DNA from: a virus
DNA: 21,421 bases
Reading direction: 5' to 3' (one strand)
IMG/VR virus record: IMGVR_UViG_3300030109_004846
Span: 1-21,421 of that record
Shown here in pieces: positions 1-6,630 of the stretch. Both the position numbers and the translations under genes were made by a program. The stretch's first letter is position 1. Every line of letters begins with the position of its first letter. The notes under the pieces were generated by a model that was given only the letters and a program-made list of their open reading frames with translations, did no database searches and was not told the DNA's origin.

Positions 1-666
1 TCAGCCCTCAACGCATGCACCACCGCAGATAACAGCACCGCAGTCGGGTATGCAGCCCTCAACTCATCTACCACGGGCGCGGAAAATACAGCAATGGGCT
101 CTCAGGCGGGTTATGCCATAACTACTGGTAGTGAAAATGTTCATATAGGATATAAAACTGGTGACGGTCAAACCACAGCAAATTACAACACCTTTGTTGG
201 TTCTTTAGCTGCGTCTTACTCTACTGCAACAGGTAGTAACAATGTCGCGATTGGTCGCACTGCCTTGTATGCCGTAACAAGTGGTTACGATAATGTTTGT
301 GTGGGTTTAAATAGCGGCTATGACATTACTAGCGGTTATTCTAATACTTTGCTTGGTCTTGATTCAGGTCAAAACATTACAGGTGGCATCTCTAATGTTG
401 CTGTAGGAAAAAATGCCCTAGAAAGTTGTACTACTGACAGCAATAATGTTTGTATTGGGTACGATTCTGGTAATGACGCAACAGCAGGAGGTCTTATCCT
501 TCTAGGTGCTTACGCTGGAGATGGAATTAGTACGGGCGATTACAATATTTGTATCGGATATGACTCTGGTTCTTATAATCAAGTTATTACGACAGGCGAA
601 CAAAATATTTGTTTAGGGGCTTTTTCGCACCCGAGTGCCGCAGATGCCTCAAATCAAATAATGCTA
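1..666 (+). repeat. Degenerate 51-bp (17-codon) tandem repeats in the tail fibre
   Basis: Successive protein units line up every 17 residues, with occasional units of 18: GSNNVAIGRTALYAVTS, GYDNVCVGLNSGYDITS and GYSNTLLGLDSGQNITG are consecutive. At DNA level the repeats have mostly diverged, but an 11-base identity (cagccctcaac) recurs at 2-12 and 53-63, exactly 51 bases apart. Confidence 0.85.
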
Positions 667-1089
667 GGTTATAACTGTACTGGAGCAGGCAATAGTACTT
701 TTAGAGTTTTGGCTGCTTCTGGTGTATTTAATAGTAATAACACCTCTTCTTGGAATACAACCTCGGACGCTCGTATTAAGAAAAACATTGGTGATGCAAC
801 ACTTGGCTTGGATGCTTTAAATAGTGTTCAGGTTAGGCAGTTTGAATATCGAGAAAAAGAGGAAATCGAAATTGAGCTAGACGAAAAACTTCCTACTGGA
901 AAGCTCATTACTGGGGTTATAGCTCAAGAAATAGAAAACGTCATACCAGAAACAGTATCGACAAGAGATAACGGTCTGCTAACTGTAAAAACGGATGCAG
1001 TTCTTTGGACGGCTGTTAAGGCAATTCAAGAGCTGTCTGACAAGGTAGATGAGCTAACTGAAAAACTTAATAACTGCAATTGCGAATAG
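1..1089 (+). CDS. Tail fibre, C-terminal part, with YadA-head-like repeats and S74 self-cleaving chaperone domain (5' truncated by window edge)
   Basis: The frame is open from base 1, so the gene starts upstream; 362 codons are visible. Residues 1 to about 225 (counted from base 1) are tandem units of about 17 residues with a G-x-x-N-x-x-x-G core, such as GSNNVAIG and GYDNVCVG, resembling trimeric beta-roll head repeats. The end is a peptidase S74 intramolecular chaperone domain: the SDARIKKNI motif supplies the Ser255/Lys260 pair, the same S-x4-K spacing as the catalytic dyad of endosialidase-type chaperones. It continues through TGVIAQEIENVIPE to a C-terminal coiled coil. Known behaviour of the family is trimerisation followed by cleavage just before the Ser, which would release a 108-residue fragment. 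The likely role is host receptor binding. Base composition changes sharply near base 117 (see findings). The S74 assignment is firm; the receptor and host are unknown. Confidence 0.93.
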   Translation, partial: SALNACTTADNSTAVGYAALNSSTTGAENTAMGSQAGYAITTGSENVHIGYKTGDGQTTANYNTFVGSLAASYSTATGSNNVAIGRTALYAVTSGYDNVCVGLNSGYDITSGYSNTLLGLDSGQNITGGISNVAVGKNALESCTTDSNNVCIGYDSGNDATAGGLILLGAYAGDGISTGDYNICIGYDSGSYNQVITTGEQNICLGAFSHPSAADASNQIMLGYNCTGAGNSTFRVLAASGVFNSNNTSSWNTTSDARIKKNIGDATLGLDALNSVQVRQFEYREKEEIEIELDEKLPTGKLITGVIAQEIENVIPETVSTRDNGLLTVKTDAVLWTAVKAIQELSDKVDELTEKLNNCNCE

Positions 1090-1098
1090 GAGACTAAA

Positions 1099-1449
1099 AT
1101 GGCAGTAAAGAAAACATTAACTCAAGCTATCCCTTCAAGCGAGGATGGCAAGGTAGTTCGTTGGTCATTAACCATGATGTATGAACAAGGAACAGAGGGA
1201 AAAGCTGATTATTATCAAAGTGAAAAACATACCACTATTGAAGCGTCTGAAACACGCAGAACTCCTGATGGGGATGAAACAATCAACAATTTTACTGCTA
1301 AAGCGGAAGGCGATTGGACTAAAAAAGAGTTAGAAGATCTTTGCCCAACGGCTAAATGGGATGCAGTATTTTCAAGTCAATACGATTCTGTGATTACCAA
1401 TCCTTCTAAAGACCCTGTACCCAATAACGAGTTTGCGATACCGAGTTAA
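1099..1449 (+). CDS. Small phage protein of unknown function, 116 aa
   Basis: The start is well supported: an AGGAG ribosome site at 1088-1092, overlapping the fibre stop codon, lies 6 bases before the ATG. The protein is soluble, acidic to neutral, with no signal or membrane segment. The N-terminal half looks like a beta-rich segment (VVRWSLTMMYEQG) and the C-terminal part contains WTKKELEDLCPTAKWDAVF, which looks helical. I do not recognise a named family. Its place between the fibre and the oxygenase gene, with a 1-base TAATG overlap to the latter, suggests a fibre-associated or assembly role, but that is inference from position only. Confidence 0.85.
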   Translation: MAVKKTLTQAIPSSEDGKVVRWSLTMMYEQGTEGKADYYQSEKHTTIEASETRRTPDGDETINNFTAKAEGDWTKKELEDLCPTAKWDAVFSSQYDSVITNPSKDPVPNNEFAIPS

Positions 1450-2153
1450 TGGAACCGCAACCTTATAATTTCCATACACTGCCAGCGGTTTTTATGTTGG
1501 AAACCCAATTGCCTGAGAATATGGTGGGTGATTTAAACACTTACCTAGATAAGTTGATGGTTTCCGAAGAGCGTAAAAGCCATGCAGGTACGCTAGTAGG
1601 TCAGATAGGCCACGGGCAACAGCTTACGATGGATCATCTGTGTGAAGAATTAAAAGATTTCAACAGAATGATTCAGGGGTTAGCAATGGATTATGTGAAG
1701 CAGTTTTGTGCTGCATCTGGTAATTCGCTAGAAGGTAAGAGGGAGGTAATGACTGATGAACTTTGGTCTGTGCATAGCTATGAACGAGATTACAACCCCA
1801 TACACGATCATGGTACTAAGACCATTATGGGAGTCTCCTGTACTACATGGACAAAAGTACCGCAACAGATCTTAGATCAGCCGACAGCGGGAAGTCCTGA
1901 GTACAGCTTATATAATTCTTCTGGTAATGCAGATGGGTGTCTAGCATTTAGCTATGGCCGTAATAGTCTAATTGATGTAGAGCGGTTAGCCCCTCCACAA
2001 AGTTTCGTAATAAGGCCAGAGGTCGGAAAGTTTTTGATGTTTCCTAGCTGGCTAACGCACATGGTTTACCCCTTTGAGGGTGACGGAGAACGGCGCACAG
2101 TCGCTGCAAATTTGAATGTATGGAAGGTAGCAGAAGATGGAACAAGACACTAA
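1449..2153 (+). CDS. Putative 2-oxoglutarate/Fe(II)-dependent oxygenase (2OG-FeII_Oxy_5 / TIGR02466-like)
   Basis: A 234-residue protein with the features of the phage 2OG-Fe(II) oxygenase family: a proximal metal motif in NPIHDHG (His119, His121), then KTIMGVSCTTW, and near the end LMFPSWLTHMVYPF with distal His204, followed by GERRTVAANLNVW where Arg215 or Arg216 would bind the 2-oxoglutarate carboxylate. The FPSWLxH...RxxxxxN pattern is characteristic of this family. These enzymes couple 2-oxoglutarate decarboxylation to hydroxylation or demethylation; the substrate cannot be read from the sequence. It sits directly behind the tail fibre and small protein genes, joined by TAATG. Residues 135-170 form a longer loop than I would expect between the metal motifs, with acidic and Gly/Ser-rich segments. 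Family call is good; activity and substrate are unknown. Confidence 0.8.
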   Translation: MEPQPYNFHTLPAVFMLETQLPENMVGDLNTYLDKLMVSEERKSHAGTLVGQIGHGQQLTMDHLCEELKDFNRMIQGLAMDYVKQFCAASGNSLEGKREVMTDELWSVHSYERDYNPIHDHGTKTIMGVSCTTWTKVPQQILDQPTAGSPEYSLYNSSGNADGCLAFSYGRNSLIDVERLAPPQSFVIRPEVGKFLMFPSWLTHMVYPFEGDGERRTVAANLNVWKVAEDGTRH

Positions 2154-2367
2154 AGAAGTTGTAGACGCAGAGGTTGTGGAAGAAGCAGAGGTTGCTCAAC
2201 TTCCTCCTAATCCTGAGATGTTGACTGCTCGTATGGACGAACTTAGAGAAGAGATTGGGCAGATTACCAATGTAATTAATGCCAATCAAAAGCAGCTTGA
2301 TACTTATGTAGCGGCTTTTAATTGGTATGTACAACAACTAGAGGCGGTTACCCCGGAGCAAGAATAA
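2137..2367 (+). CDS. Small acidic coiled-coil protein, unknown function, 76 aa
   Basis: Starts 17 bases inside the end of the oxygenase gene and ends at a TAATG junction with the next gene, so it lies in the same translation-coupled chain. The N-terminal 25 residues are very acidic and Val/Glu-rich (VVDAEVVEEAEVAQ); residues about 28-60 form a predicted coiled coil (MDELREEIGQITNVINANQ). No membrane segment, no cysteine. I do not recognise a family. Position just ahead of two holin-like genes is the only functional hint. Confidence 0.75.
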   Translation: MEQDTKEVVDAEVVEEAEVAQLPPNPEMLTARMDELREEIGQITNVINANQKQLDTYVAAFNWYVQQLEAVTPEQE

Positions 2368-2597
2368 TGGAAGCAATTACAAATATTATTACTGTTGTAA
2401 CATCTATTGTGTGCATCGCAAGCATTGTATGCAGTTTAACAGATACTCCAAAAGACGATGCGTTAATCGGCAGACTTTATAAAATTCTGGAGATTGCAGC
2501 ATTAAACATAGGCAAAGCAAAACAATCCAGCGCAGAGGTAAAGCCAGTAAAGATGACAACAAATGCCAGCGAAAAAACGACAGACAAAAACAGCTAA
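2367..2597 (+). CDS. Small one-helix membrane protein, holin-like candidate, 76 aa
   Basis: The start is taken at ATG 2367, which overlaps the previous stop as TAATG; a longer in-frame start at 2322 would add 15 unlikely residues from inside the upstream gene. The N-terminus is a single hydrophobic segment, residues about 5-24 (IITVVTSIVCIASIVCSL). It is followed by TPKDDALIGRLYKILEIAAL, which I recall from small marine-phage membrane proteins, and a Lys/Thr/Ser-rich polar tail. Size and topology fit a class III-type holin or an accessory lysis membrane protein, but there is no diagnostic motif. It overlaps the next small membrane protein gene by 35 bases. Confidence 0.7.
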   Translation: MEAITNIITVVTSIVCIASIVCSLTDTPKDDALIGRLYKILEIAALNIGKAKQSSAEVKPVKMTTNASEKTTDKNS

Positions 2598-2826
2598 AGC
2601 TGTTAAGCCAACCACACCTACAGCATTGGCTTTAGAAGCGTTAGAACGTATAGCCCATCATGAAAAAGAGTGTGGTGAGCGCTGGGCAGAATGTACTATT
2701 GAACTTAGAGAACTAAAAAATGCAAGCAACGCTCATGCTGCTCGTTGGGAAAAGTTAGCATGGTTAGTAATAGGAACTGTTATCACTACTGCTTTAGCTG
2801 GTTGGATAACAATGATATTGAAGTGA
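2563..2826 (+). CDS. Small C-terminally anchored membrane protein, holin/XhlA-like candidate, 87 aa
   Basis: The first 20 residues are Lys/Thr-rich (MPAKKRQTKTAK). Residues about 23-62 are a charged amphipathic or coiled-coil helix with HHEKECGERW and RWEKLAW, and residues about 64-86 form one hydrophobic helix (WLVIGTVITTALAGWITMIL). A cytoplasmic helical head followed by a single C-terminal anchor recalls the haemolysin/XhlA type of phage holin partner. It overlaps the preceding membrane-protein gene by 35 bases and is followed 3 bases later by a structural gene. Two adjacent small membrane proteins suggest a holin pair or holin/antiholin, which is inference. Confidence 0.7.
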   Translation: MPAKKRQTKTAKAVKPTTPTALALEALERIAHHEKECGERWAECTIELRELKNASNAHAARWEKLAWLVIGTVITTALAGWITMILK

Positions 2827-2829
2827 GTT

Positions 2830-4719
2830 ATGCCATTACAAAAGTTTTTATTCAATCCAGGTATCGACAAAGAAGGAACCGCTTATACGGCTGAAGGCAA
2901 GTGGTTTGATGGTAATCTTGTTAGATTTCGTAAAGGATTTCCAGAAAAAATAGGTGGTTGGGCTAAAAACTCTCTCAATGCTTATTTGGGAACTGGGCGC
3001 AAACTTCATGCCTGGGTTAATCTTCAAGGTACAAAATTTCTAGGTATAGGAACTCGTCTAAAACTTTATATTCAAGAAGGCGACGAGTTTAACGATGTAA
3101 CTCCTCTTCGTTTAACTACTAGCGCGGGAGATGTTACTTTTTCAGCCAGCAATGGTTCTTCTACTATTACGGCAACTGACACTAACCATGGAGCAGTGGC
3201 TGGAGATTTTGTAACCTTTAGCGGATCTGCGAGTTTAGGCGGTAATGTAACCGCTGCTGTGCTTGATCAAGAGTATGAAATAGCTACTGTAACTAGTGCT
3301 AACGCCTACACGTTTACTGCAAAAGATACTTCAGGAGCTACCGTAACTGCTAATGCCAGCGATAGTGGCAATGGAGGAAGCAGTGTAGTTGGCGCATATC
3401 AAATTAATATTGGGCTTGATACTTATGTCCAGGGTTCTGGTTGGGGTTCTGGCACTTGGGGTAGCGGCACATTTGGCTCTGTTAGTGCGTTAAGTGCTTC
3501 CAGTCAATTACGTTTGTGGTCAATTGATAATTTCGGTGAAGATATGCTTTCTTGTGTTCGAGGAGGAGGTGTCTTTTATTGGGATAATTCAGATACTGTT
3601 TCAGTTAGATCTAAAGCGTTAGAAGATCTTTCTGGGGCTAATTTGCCGCCCACTGTAGGATTACAAGTGATTGTTTCAGATATAGATAGACACGCTATTG
3701 TTTTAGGCGCAGATCCTATTGATTCGGCGGGGGTTGCTCGTACAAGCGTTGTAGATCCACTACTTATTGCATTTTGTGACCAAGAAAATATATTGGAATG
3801 GGAGCCTAAAAGCACTAATACAGCAGGGTCTTTAAGAGTTTCTTCAGGATCTCAGATAATAGGTGGGTTAAGAGCTCGTCAAGAAGTTCTCATTTGGACG
3901 GATACTTCGTTATATAGCTTACAATTTATTGGTCCTCCGTTAACTTTTGGATTAAATCTAATTAACGAAGGTGTCGGGCTTATTGGTCCAAACGCCGCTA
4001 TTAACTCCCCTGCTGGAGTTTTCTGGATGGATCGTAAAGGTTTTTATGTATATAACGGTTCTGTTCAAAATGTACCTTGCTCAGTACATAGCTATGTTTT
4101 TGATGATATTAACGAAGAACAAAATTTTCAGTTTTTTTCTTTTTTAAATCGTCAATTTAATGAAGTAGGTTGGTTTTATAGTTCTAGTGATTCCAACTTG
4201 CCTAATCGTTATGCCACCTTTAATTATGTAGATAATGTTTGGTCTATAGGAGAACTAGACAGAACGGCGTGGATTGATGAGGGAATAGAAAATAATCCTA
4301 GAGCTGCGGGAGCAGCAAGTAGCAACTATTATATTTATGACCATGAAACTGGTAACGATGCAGACGGCTCCCCAATGACCAACGTATATGTCGAGTCAGG
4401 TGACTTCGATATAGGAGAAGGAGAAGAGTTTCAATTTATACGCCGCATGATACCAGACGTAAAATTCACAGGAACCGGAGGATCTGGTCAGCAAATCAAT
4501 ACGGTATTAAAAACCCGCAACTATCCCGCTGACTCATTAACAACTGATAATACTAGTTCGTTTACAGCAAGCACCACTAAAATAGATATGCGAGCCAGGG
4601 CAAGACAAGCTGTTGTGCGTTTTGAATCAGATGATGACGCCTCTGAAGGTGTACAATTAGGAGTAGGCTTTAGAGTCGGTGGCACTCGTTTAGATCTTCG
4701 TCCCAACGGCAGAAGATGA
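2830..4719 (+). CDS. Large tail/neck structural protein, possibly tail-nozzle or P22 gp10-type stabilisation protein
   Basis: The 629-residue protein starts MPLQKFLFNPGIDKEGTAY and continues with WFDGNLVRFRKGFPEKIGGW, an opening I associate with conserved podovirus tail or head-completion proteins of beta-propeller character. Residues about 97-210 interrupt it with a Ser/Thr/Gly-rich Ig-like segment (VTFSASNGSSTITATDTNHG) ending in a glycine-tryptophan stretch (GWGSGTWGSGTFGS), probably a surface-exposed decoration domain. After this the propeller-like part resumes (LRLWSIDNFGEDMLSC, VFWMDRKGFYVYNG). Near the C-terminus IDMRARARQAVVRFES and LGVGFRVGGTRLDLRPNGRR look like the closing strands. 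The gene ends in an ATGA overlap with the next. Virion structural role is quite sure; nozzle versus packaged-DNA stabilisation is undecided. Confidence 0.75.
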   Translation: MPLQKFLFNPGIDKEGTAYTAEGKWFDGNLVRFRKGFPEKIGGWAKNSLNAYLGTGRKLHAWVNLQGTKFLGIGTRLKLYIQEGDEFNDVTPLRLTTSAGDVTFSASNGSSTITATDTNHGAVAGDFVTFSGSASLGGNVTAAVLDQEYEIATVTSANAYTFTAKDTSGATVTANASDSGNGGSSVVGAYQINIGLDTYVQGSGWGSGTWGSGTFGSVSALSASSQLRLWSIDNFGEDMLSCVRGGGVFYWDNSDTVSVRSKALEDLSGANLPPTVGLQVIVSDIDRHAIVLGADPIDSAGVARTSVVDPLLIAFCDQENILEWEPKSTNTAGSLRVSSGSQIIGGLRARQEVLIWTDTSLYSLQFIGPPLTFGLNLINEGVGLIGPNAAINSPAGVFWMDRKGFYVYNGSVQNVPCSVHSYVFDDINEEQNFQFFSFLNRQFNEVGWFYSSSDSNLPNRYATFNYVDNVWSIGELDRTAWIDEGIENNPRAAGAASSNYYIYDHETGNDADGSPMTNVYVESGDFDIGEGEEFQFIRRMIPDVKFTGTGGSGQQINTVLKTRNYPADSLTTDNTSSFTASTTKIDMRARARQAVVRFESDDDASEGVQLGVGFRVGGTRLDLRPNGRR

Positions 4720-5054
4720 GCAAAATATTACAAGGGCGTTTGCCTTTAGTTTCACCGTACACGAATCAGTTTGTTGATGTAAATACGTTTAATAGATTTG
4801 TTCGTATATTAGAACTTAGCTTAGATGCGGTTGACTTTGACGCAACTCCTCAATACACCGATGAAGAAATAGATCAGTTACAGTTTCCAACAGGAGAAGT
4901 AATCTGGAATTTAACACAAGAAGTTCTTCAGGTTTGGTTAGGCACTCGTTGGGAATATCTTTCTACACCGTCAACTTCTGGTTTAAGTGCCACTGCAACT
5001 CTTGGTACAGTACAGGTAATTGCAAGCGGTAACATTACAGTGGAGATTAGCTAA
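4716..5054 (+). CDS. Small structural-type protein with beta C-terminus, 112 aa
   Basis: Begins in an ATGA overlap with the large structural gene and ends in a TAATG junction with the endolysin gene. The N-terminal half is helical (VDVNTFNRFVRILELSLDAV). The central FPTGEVIWNLTQEVLQVWLG resembles the trimeric beta motif of phage fibre and appendage proteins, in which a line such as 'NTTTNTLQVWDGS' recurs. The C-terminus is a Ser/Thr-rich strand segment (SATATLGTVQVIASGNITVEIS). A minor tail or fibre-attachment component is a reasonable guess; no named family is recognised. Confidence 0.75.
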   Translation: MSKILQGRLPLVSPYTNQFVDVNTFNRFVRILELSLDAVDFDATPQYTDEEIDQLQFPTGEVIWNLTQEVLQVWLGTRWEYLSTPSTSGLSATATLGTVQVIASGNITVEIS

Positions 5055-5509
5055 TGAGTGAAAAGTTAAGTGAACATTTTACTTTAAACGAATGCTGTAG
5101 AAGTGAAACCGCACAACGCCAAGGCATTGATAATACAGCCACTGGTGAAGAACTAGAGAACTTAAAGCGAGTTTTAGAAAATGTAATAGAGCCGGTTAGA
5201 GTACATTATGGAATACCGTTTACTCTTAATAGCGGGTATCGATGCCAAGAATTAAACGCGGCAATAGGGTCAAGCTCTAAAAGTCAGCATTGTAAAGGAC
5301 AAGCAATAGACTTTGAGATACCAGGAGTAGACAACGATAAAGTAGCTCGATGGGTCATAGACAACCTAGATTATGATCAGTTGATTCTTGAGTTTTATGA
5401 TGGAGTAGATCCTAACAGCGGTTGGATTCATGTAAGTTATGTGTCAGCGGGAGAAAATAGAAACCAAGCTCTGGTTTATCATGGCAAGCAATACACACCA
5501 TTTGAATGA
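5054..5509 (+). CDS. Endolysin, peptidase M15 (M15A/M15_3, D-Ala-D-Ala carboxypeptidase-like)
   Basis: A 151-residue zinc peptidase of the M15 fold. It opens with LSEHFTLNECCRSETA, then has NSGYRCQELNAAIGSSSKSQH and CKGQAIDFEIP, giving His79 and Asp86 as zinc ligands, and later LILEFYD and GWIHVSY, giving Glu113 as a probable acid/base and His126 as third zinc ligand. This is the usual length for single-domain phage M15 lysins; there is no signal peptide, so it would need a holin for export. Such enzymes cut peptide cross-links of peptidoglycan. The start forms TAATG with the previous gene and the end forms ATGA with the next. It is the clear lysis enzyme of this window and probably works with the nearby membrane proteins and the spanins. 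Confidence 0.92.
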   Translation: MSEKLSEHFTLNECCRSETAQRQGIDNTATGEELENLKRVLENVIEPVRVHYGIPFTLNSGYRCQELNAAIGSSSKSQHCKGQAIDFEIPGVDNDKVARWVIDNLDYDQLILEFYDGVDPNSGWIHVSYVSAGENRNQALVYHGKQYTPFE

Positions 5510-5733
5510 AAGGCACAATACTAGCCTTTATGTTAATTACGGTTATTGAGGGAAATGTGACTCAAGGTTCAGAACAAATGTTATTTAAGGACATTCACCG
5601 CTGCCAACAGTTTGCGTATTGGATTGAGCATAATTGCAGAGATGTCCGTTGTAGAGGGGGCATCAAACAACACAACATAACGGCTTATTGTAAGCCAGTA
5701 ATGGCTGGAGCCAACCAAAAGTTTTGGGATTAG
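5506..5733 (+). CDS. Small cysteine-rich, probably exported protein, 75 aa
   Basis: Begins in an ATGA overlap with the endolysin gene. Residues 3-14 (GTILAFMLITVI) form a short hydrophobic segment like a signal peptide or anchor, though preceded by only one Lys. The mature part has four cysteines, Cys33, Cys44, Cys49 and Cys62, in a basic context (HNCRDVRCRGG), consistent with two disulfides outside the cytoplasm. I do not recognise the family. Its coupling to the endolysin suggests a part in lysis, superinfection exclusion or antiholin-like control in the periplasm; all three are inference. Confidence 0.72.
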   Translation: MKGTILAFMLITVIEGNVTQGSEQMLFKDIHRCQQFAYWIEHNCRDVRCRGGIKQHNITAYCKPVMAGANQKFWD

Positions 5734-5735
5734 TT

Positions 5736-5843
5736 ATGAGTATATACAGCGGATTATTTTACATTCACGAAGAAAAACGATTTGCTCGATGGGAAGAATA
5801 CATTGAGTTTTATCGACAGCAACGGTTAAAAGAAAATGGCTAA
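5736..5843 (+). CDS. Predicted 35-aa small protein filling the gap before the EF-hand gene
   Basis: ATG 5736 opens 2 bases after the preceding stop and the frame runs to TAA 5841-5843, overlapping the next gene by 8 bases. The product (MSIYSGLFYIHEEKRFARWE, then a charged helix ending in QQRLKENG) is rich in aromatic and charged residues, plausible as an amphipathic helix. It fits the overlap pattern of this operon and fills an otherwise empty 102-base gap. There is no clear ribosome site upstream (only GGGATT), and I know of no family, so it stays tentative. Confidence 0.5.
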   Translation: MSIYSGLFYIHEEKRFARWEEYIEFYRQQRLKENG

Positions 5844-6156
5844 AAAGTTACAAGAAAATTCAGTTTGGGCCAAATATGATATTGACCAGGACGGCACAGT
5901 TTCTGATGAAGAACTAGAACGGGCAACGCAAATGCTCGAATTAGATCTGCGCGAAGAGAAGCAAGATTCACAGCGCAGAATAGCCTGGGTTGCTATGTCT
6001 TCTATGGTTCTTTATTCGTTATTACCCCTTTTGCCTTTCATTCCAGAAGCTCGTTTATCAACCCTAGCCTCCCTAAGTGATATGTTGTTCCTGAGTCAGG
6101 CTTCTATTATAGGTCTTTATTTCGGCGCTACGGCCTATATGTCCCGTAAACCATAG
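5836..6156 (+). CDS. EF-hand membrane protein, putative calcium-responsive holin-like protein
   Basis: A 106-residue protein. Residues 15-26 (DIDQDGTVSDEE) match the 12-residue EF-hand calcium loop at every key position: Asp15, Asp17, Asp19, Gly20, Val22 and Glu26. Flanking sequence can form the two helices, making one hand of a pair. A basic/acidic helix (residues 27-48) leads to two hydrophobic helices at about 49-68 (IAWVAMSSMVLYSLLPLLPF) and 83-102 (MLFLSQASIIGLYFGATAYM). One soluble EF-hand plus a two-helix anchor recalls small marine-phage membrane proteins sometimes annotated as holin-like. It lies between the M15 endolysin and the spanins, so a role in timing lysis is plausible but unproven. 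Confidence 0.8.
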   Translation: MAKKLQENSVWAKYDIDQDGTVSDEELERATQMLELDLREEKQDSQRRIAWVAMSSMVLYSLLPLLPFIPEARLSTLASLSDMLFLSQASIIGLYFGATAYMSRKP

Positions 6157-6165
6157 GGGTTTACC

Positions 6166-6630
6166 ATGATAATTGAATCAGTGGCTGCGGCAGGGGCGAT
6201 CCTCAGCACTATCAGCACCGCCATCAACAAACTCAATGAGGTTGGGGATGGAGCCAGCAAAGCTGTCGAATTAATGCAAGGGTTTTCTGATGCGCTAGAT
6301 TCGTTTGAGCGCGATAAGAAAGATTCGGTTATCAACAACCTCAGCTCACAGGAGCTTTTAAAATTGGAATCCATCAAACACCGCAGGGATCAGTGGGAAA
6401 AGTCGCTTCACGATATGCTGGTCATTCACGATCCAGCCTTGCTTCAAAGATGGGATGACGCTAAAGCAAGACAAAAAGCGAATCATAAACGTCAGATGGA
6501 GGCGATAAGAGCTAGGGCTGCGGCTAGAAAGAAAATGCTTCGGCAAATATATTTAATTATGGGGGTGAGTGCCATCGGCATTCTTTGTGCGTTTATTTTA
6601 ATTGGAGGGGTCATACTGATCTTTAAATAA
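6166..6630 (+). CDS. Helical membrane protein with C-terminal anchor, unknown function, 154 aa
   Basis: The first 20 residues are small and hydrophobic (ESVAAAGAILSTISTAIN). Residues about 25-120 are helical and charged, becoming strongly basic (KARQKANHKRQMEAIRARAA). Residues about 127-153 form a clear transmembrane helix (IYLIMGVSAIGILCAFILIG). A GGGG-type ribosome site lies about 9 bases before the ATG. The gene joins the next by TAATG. Topology would leave a long basic cytoplasmic helix anchored at its C-terminus. It could be a lysis accessory or an inner-membrane factor for virion assembly; I do not recognise a family. Confidence 0.75.
   Translation: MIIESVAAAGAILSTISTAINKLNEVGDGASKAVELMQGFSDALDSFERDKKDSVINNLSSQELLKLESIKHRRDQWEKSLHDMLVIHDPALLQRWDDAKARQKANHKRQMEAIRARAAARKKMLRQIYLIMGVSAIGILCAFILIGGVILIFK

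Noticed and set aside
2044-2337. Minus-strand 97-codon ORF opposite the oxygenase end
   Set aside because: Composition (Leu/Ile/Phe/His with many Cys) is that of an antisense shadow, and well-supported plus-strand genes cover the same bases.
2322-2366. Upstream extension of the small membrane protein to ATG 2322
   Set aside because: It would place 15 unlikely residues (MVCTTTRGGYPGARI) before the hydrophobic start and overlap the preceding gene by 46 bases; ATG 2367 gives the usual TAATG junction.
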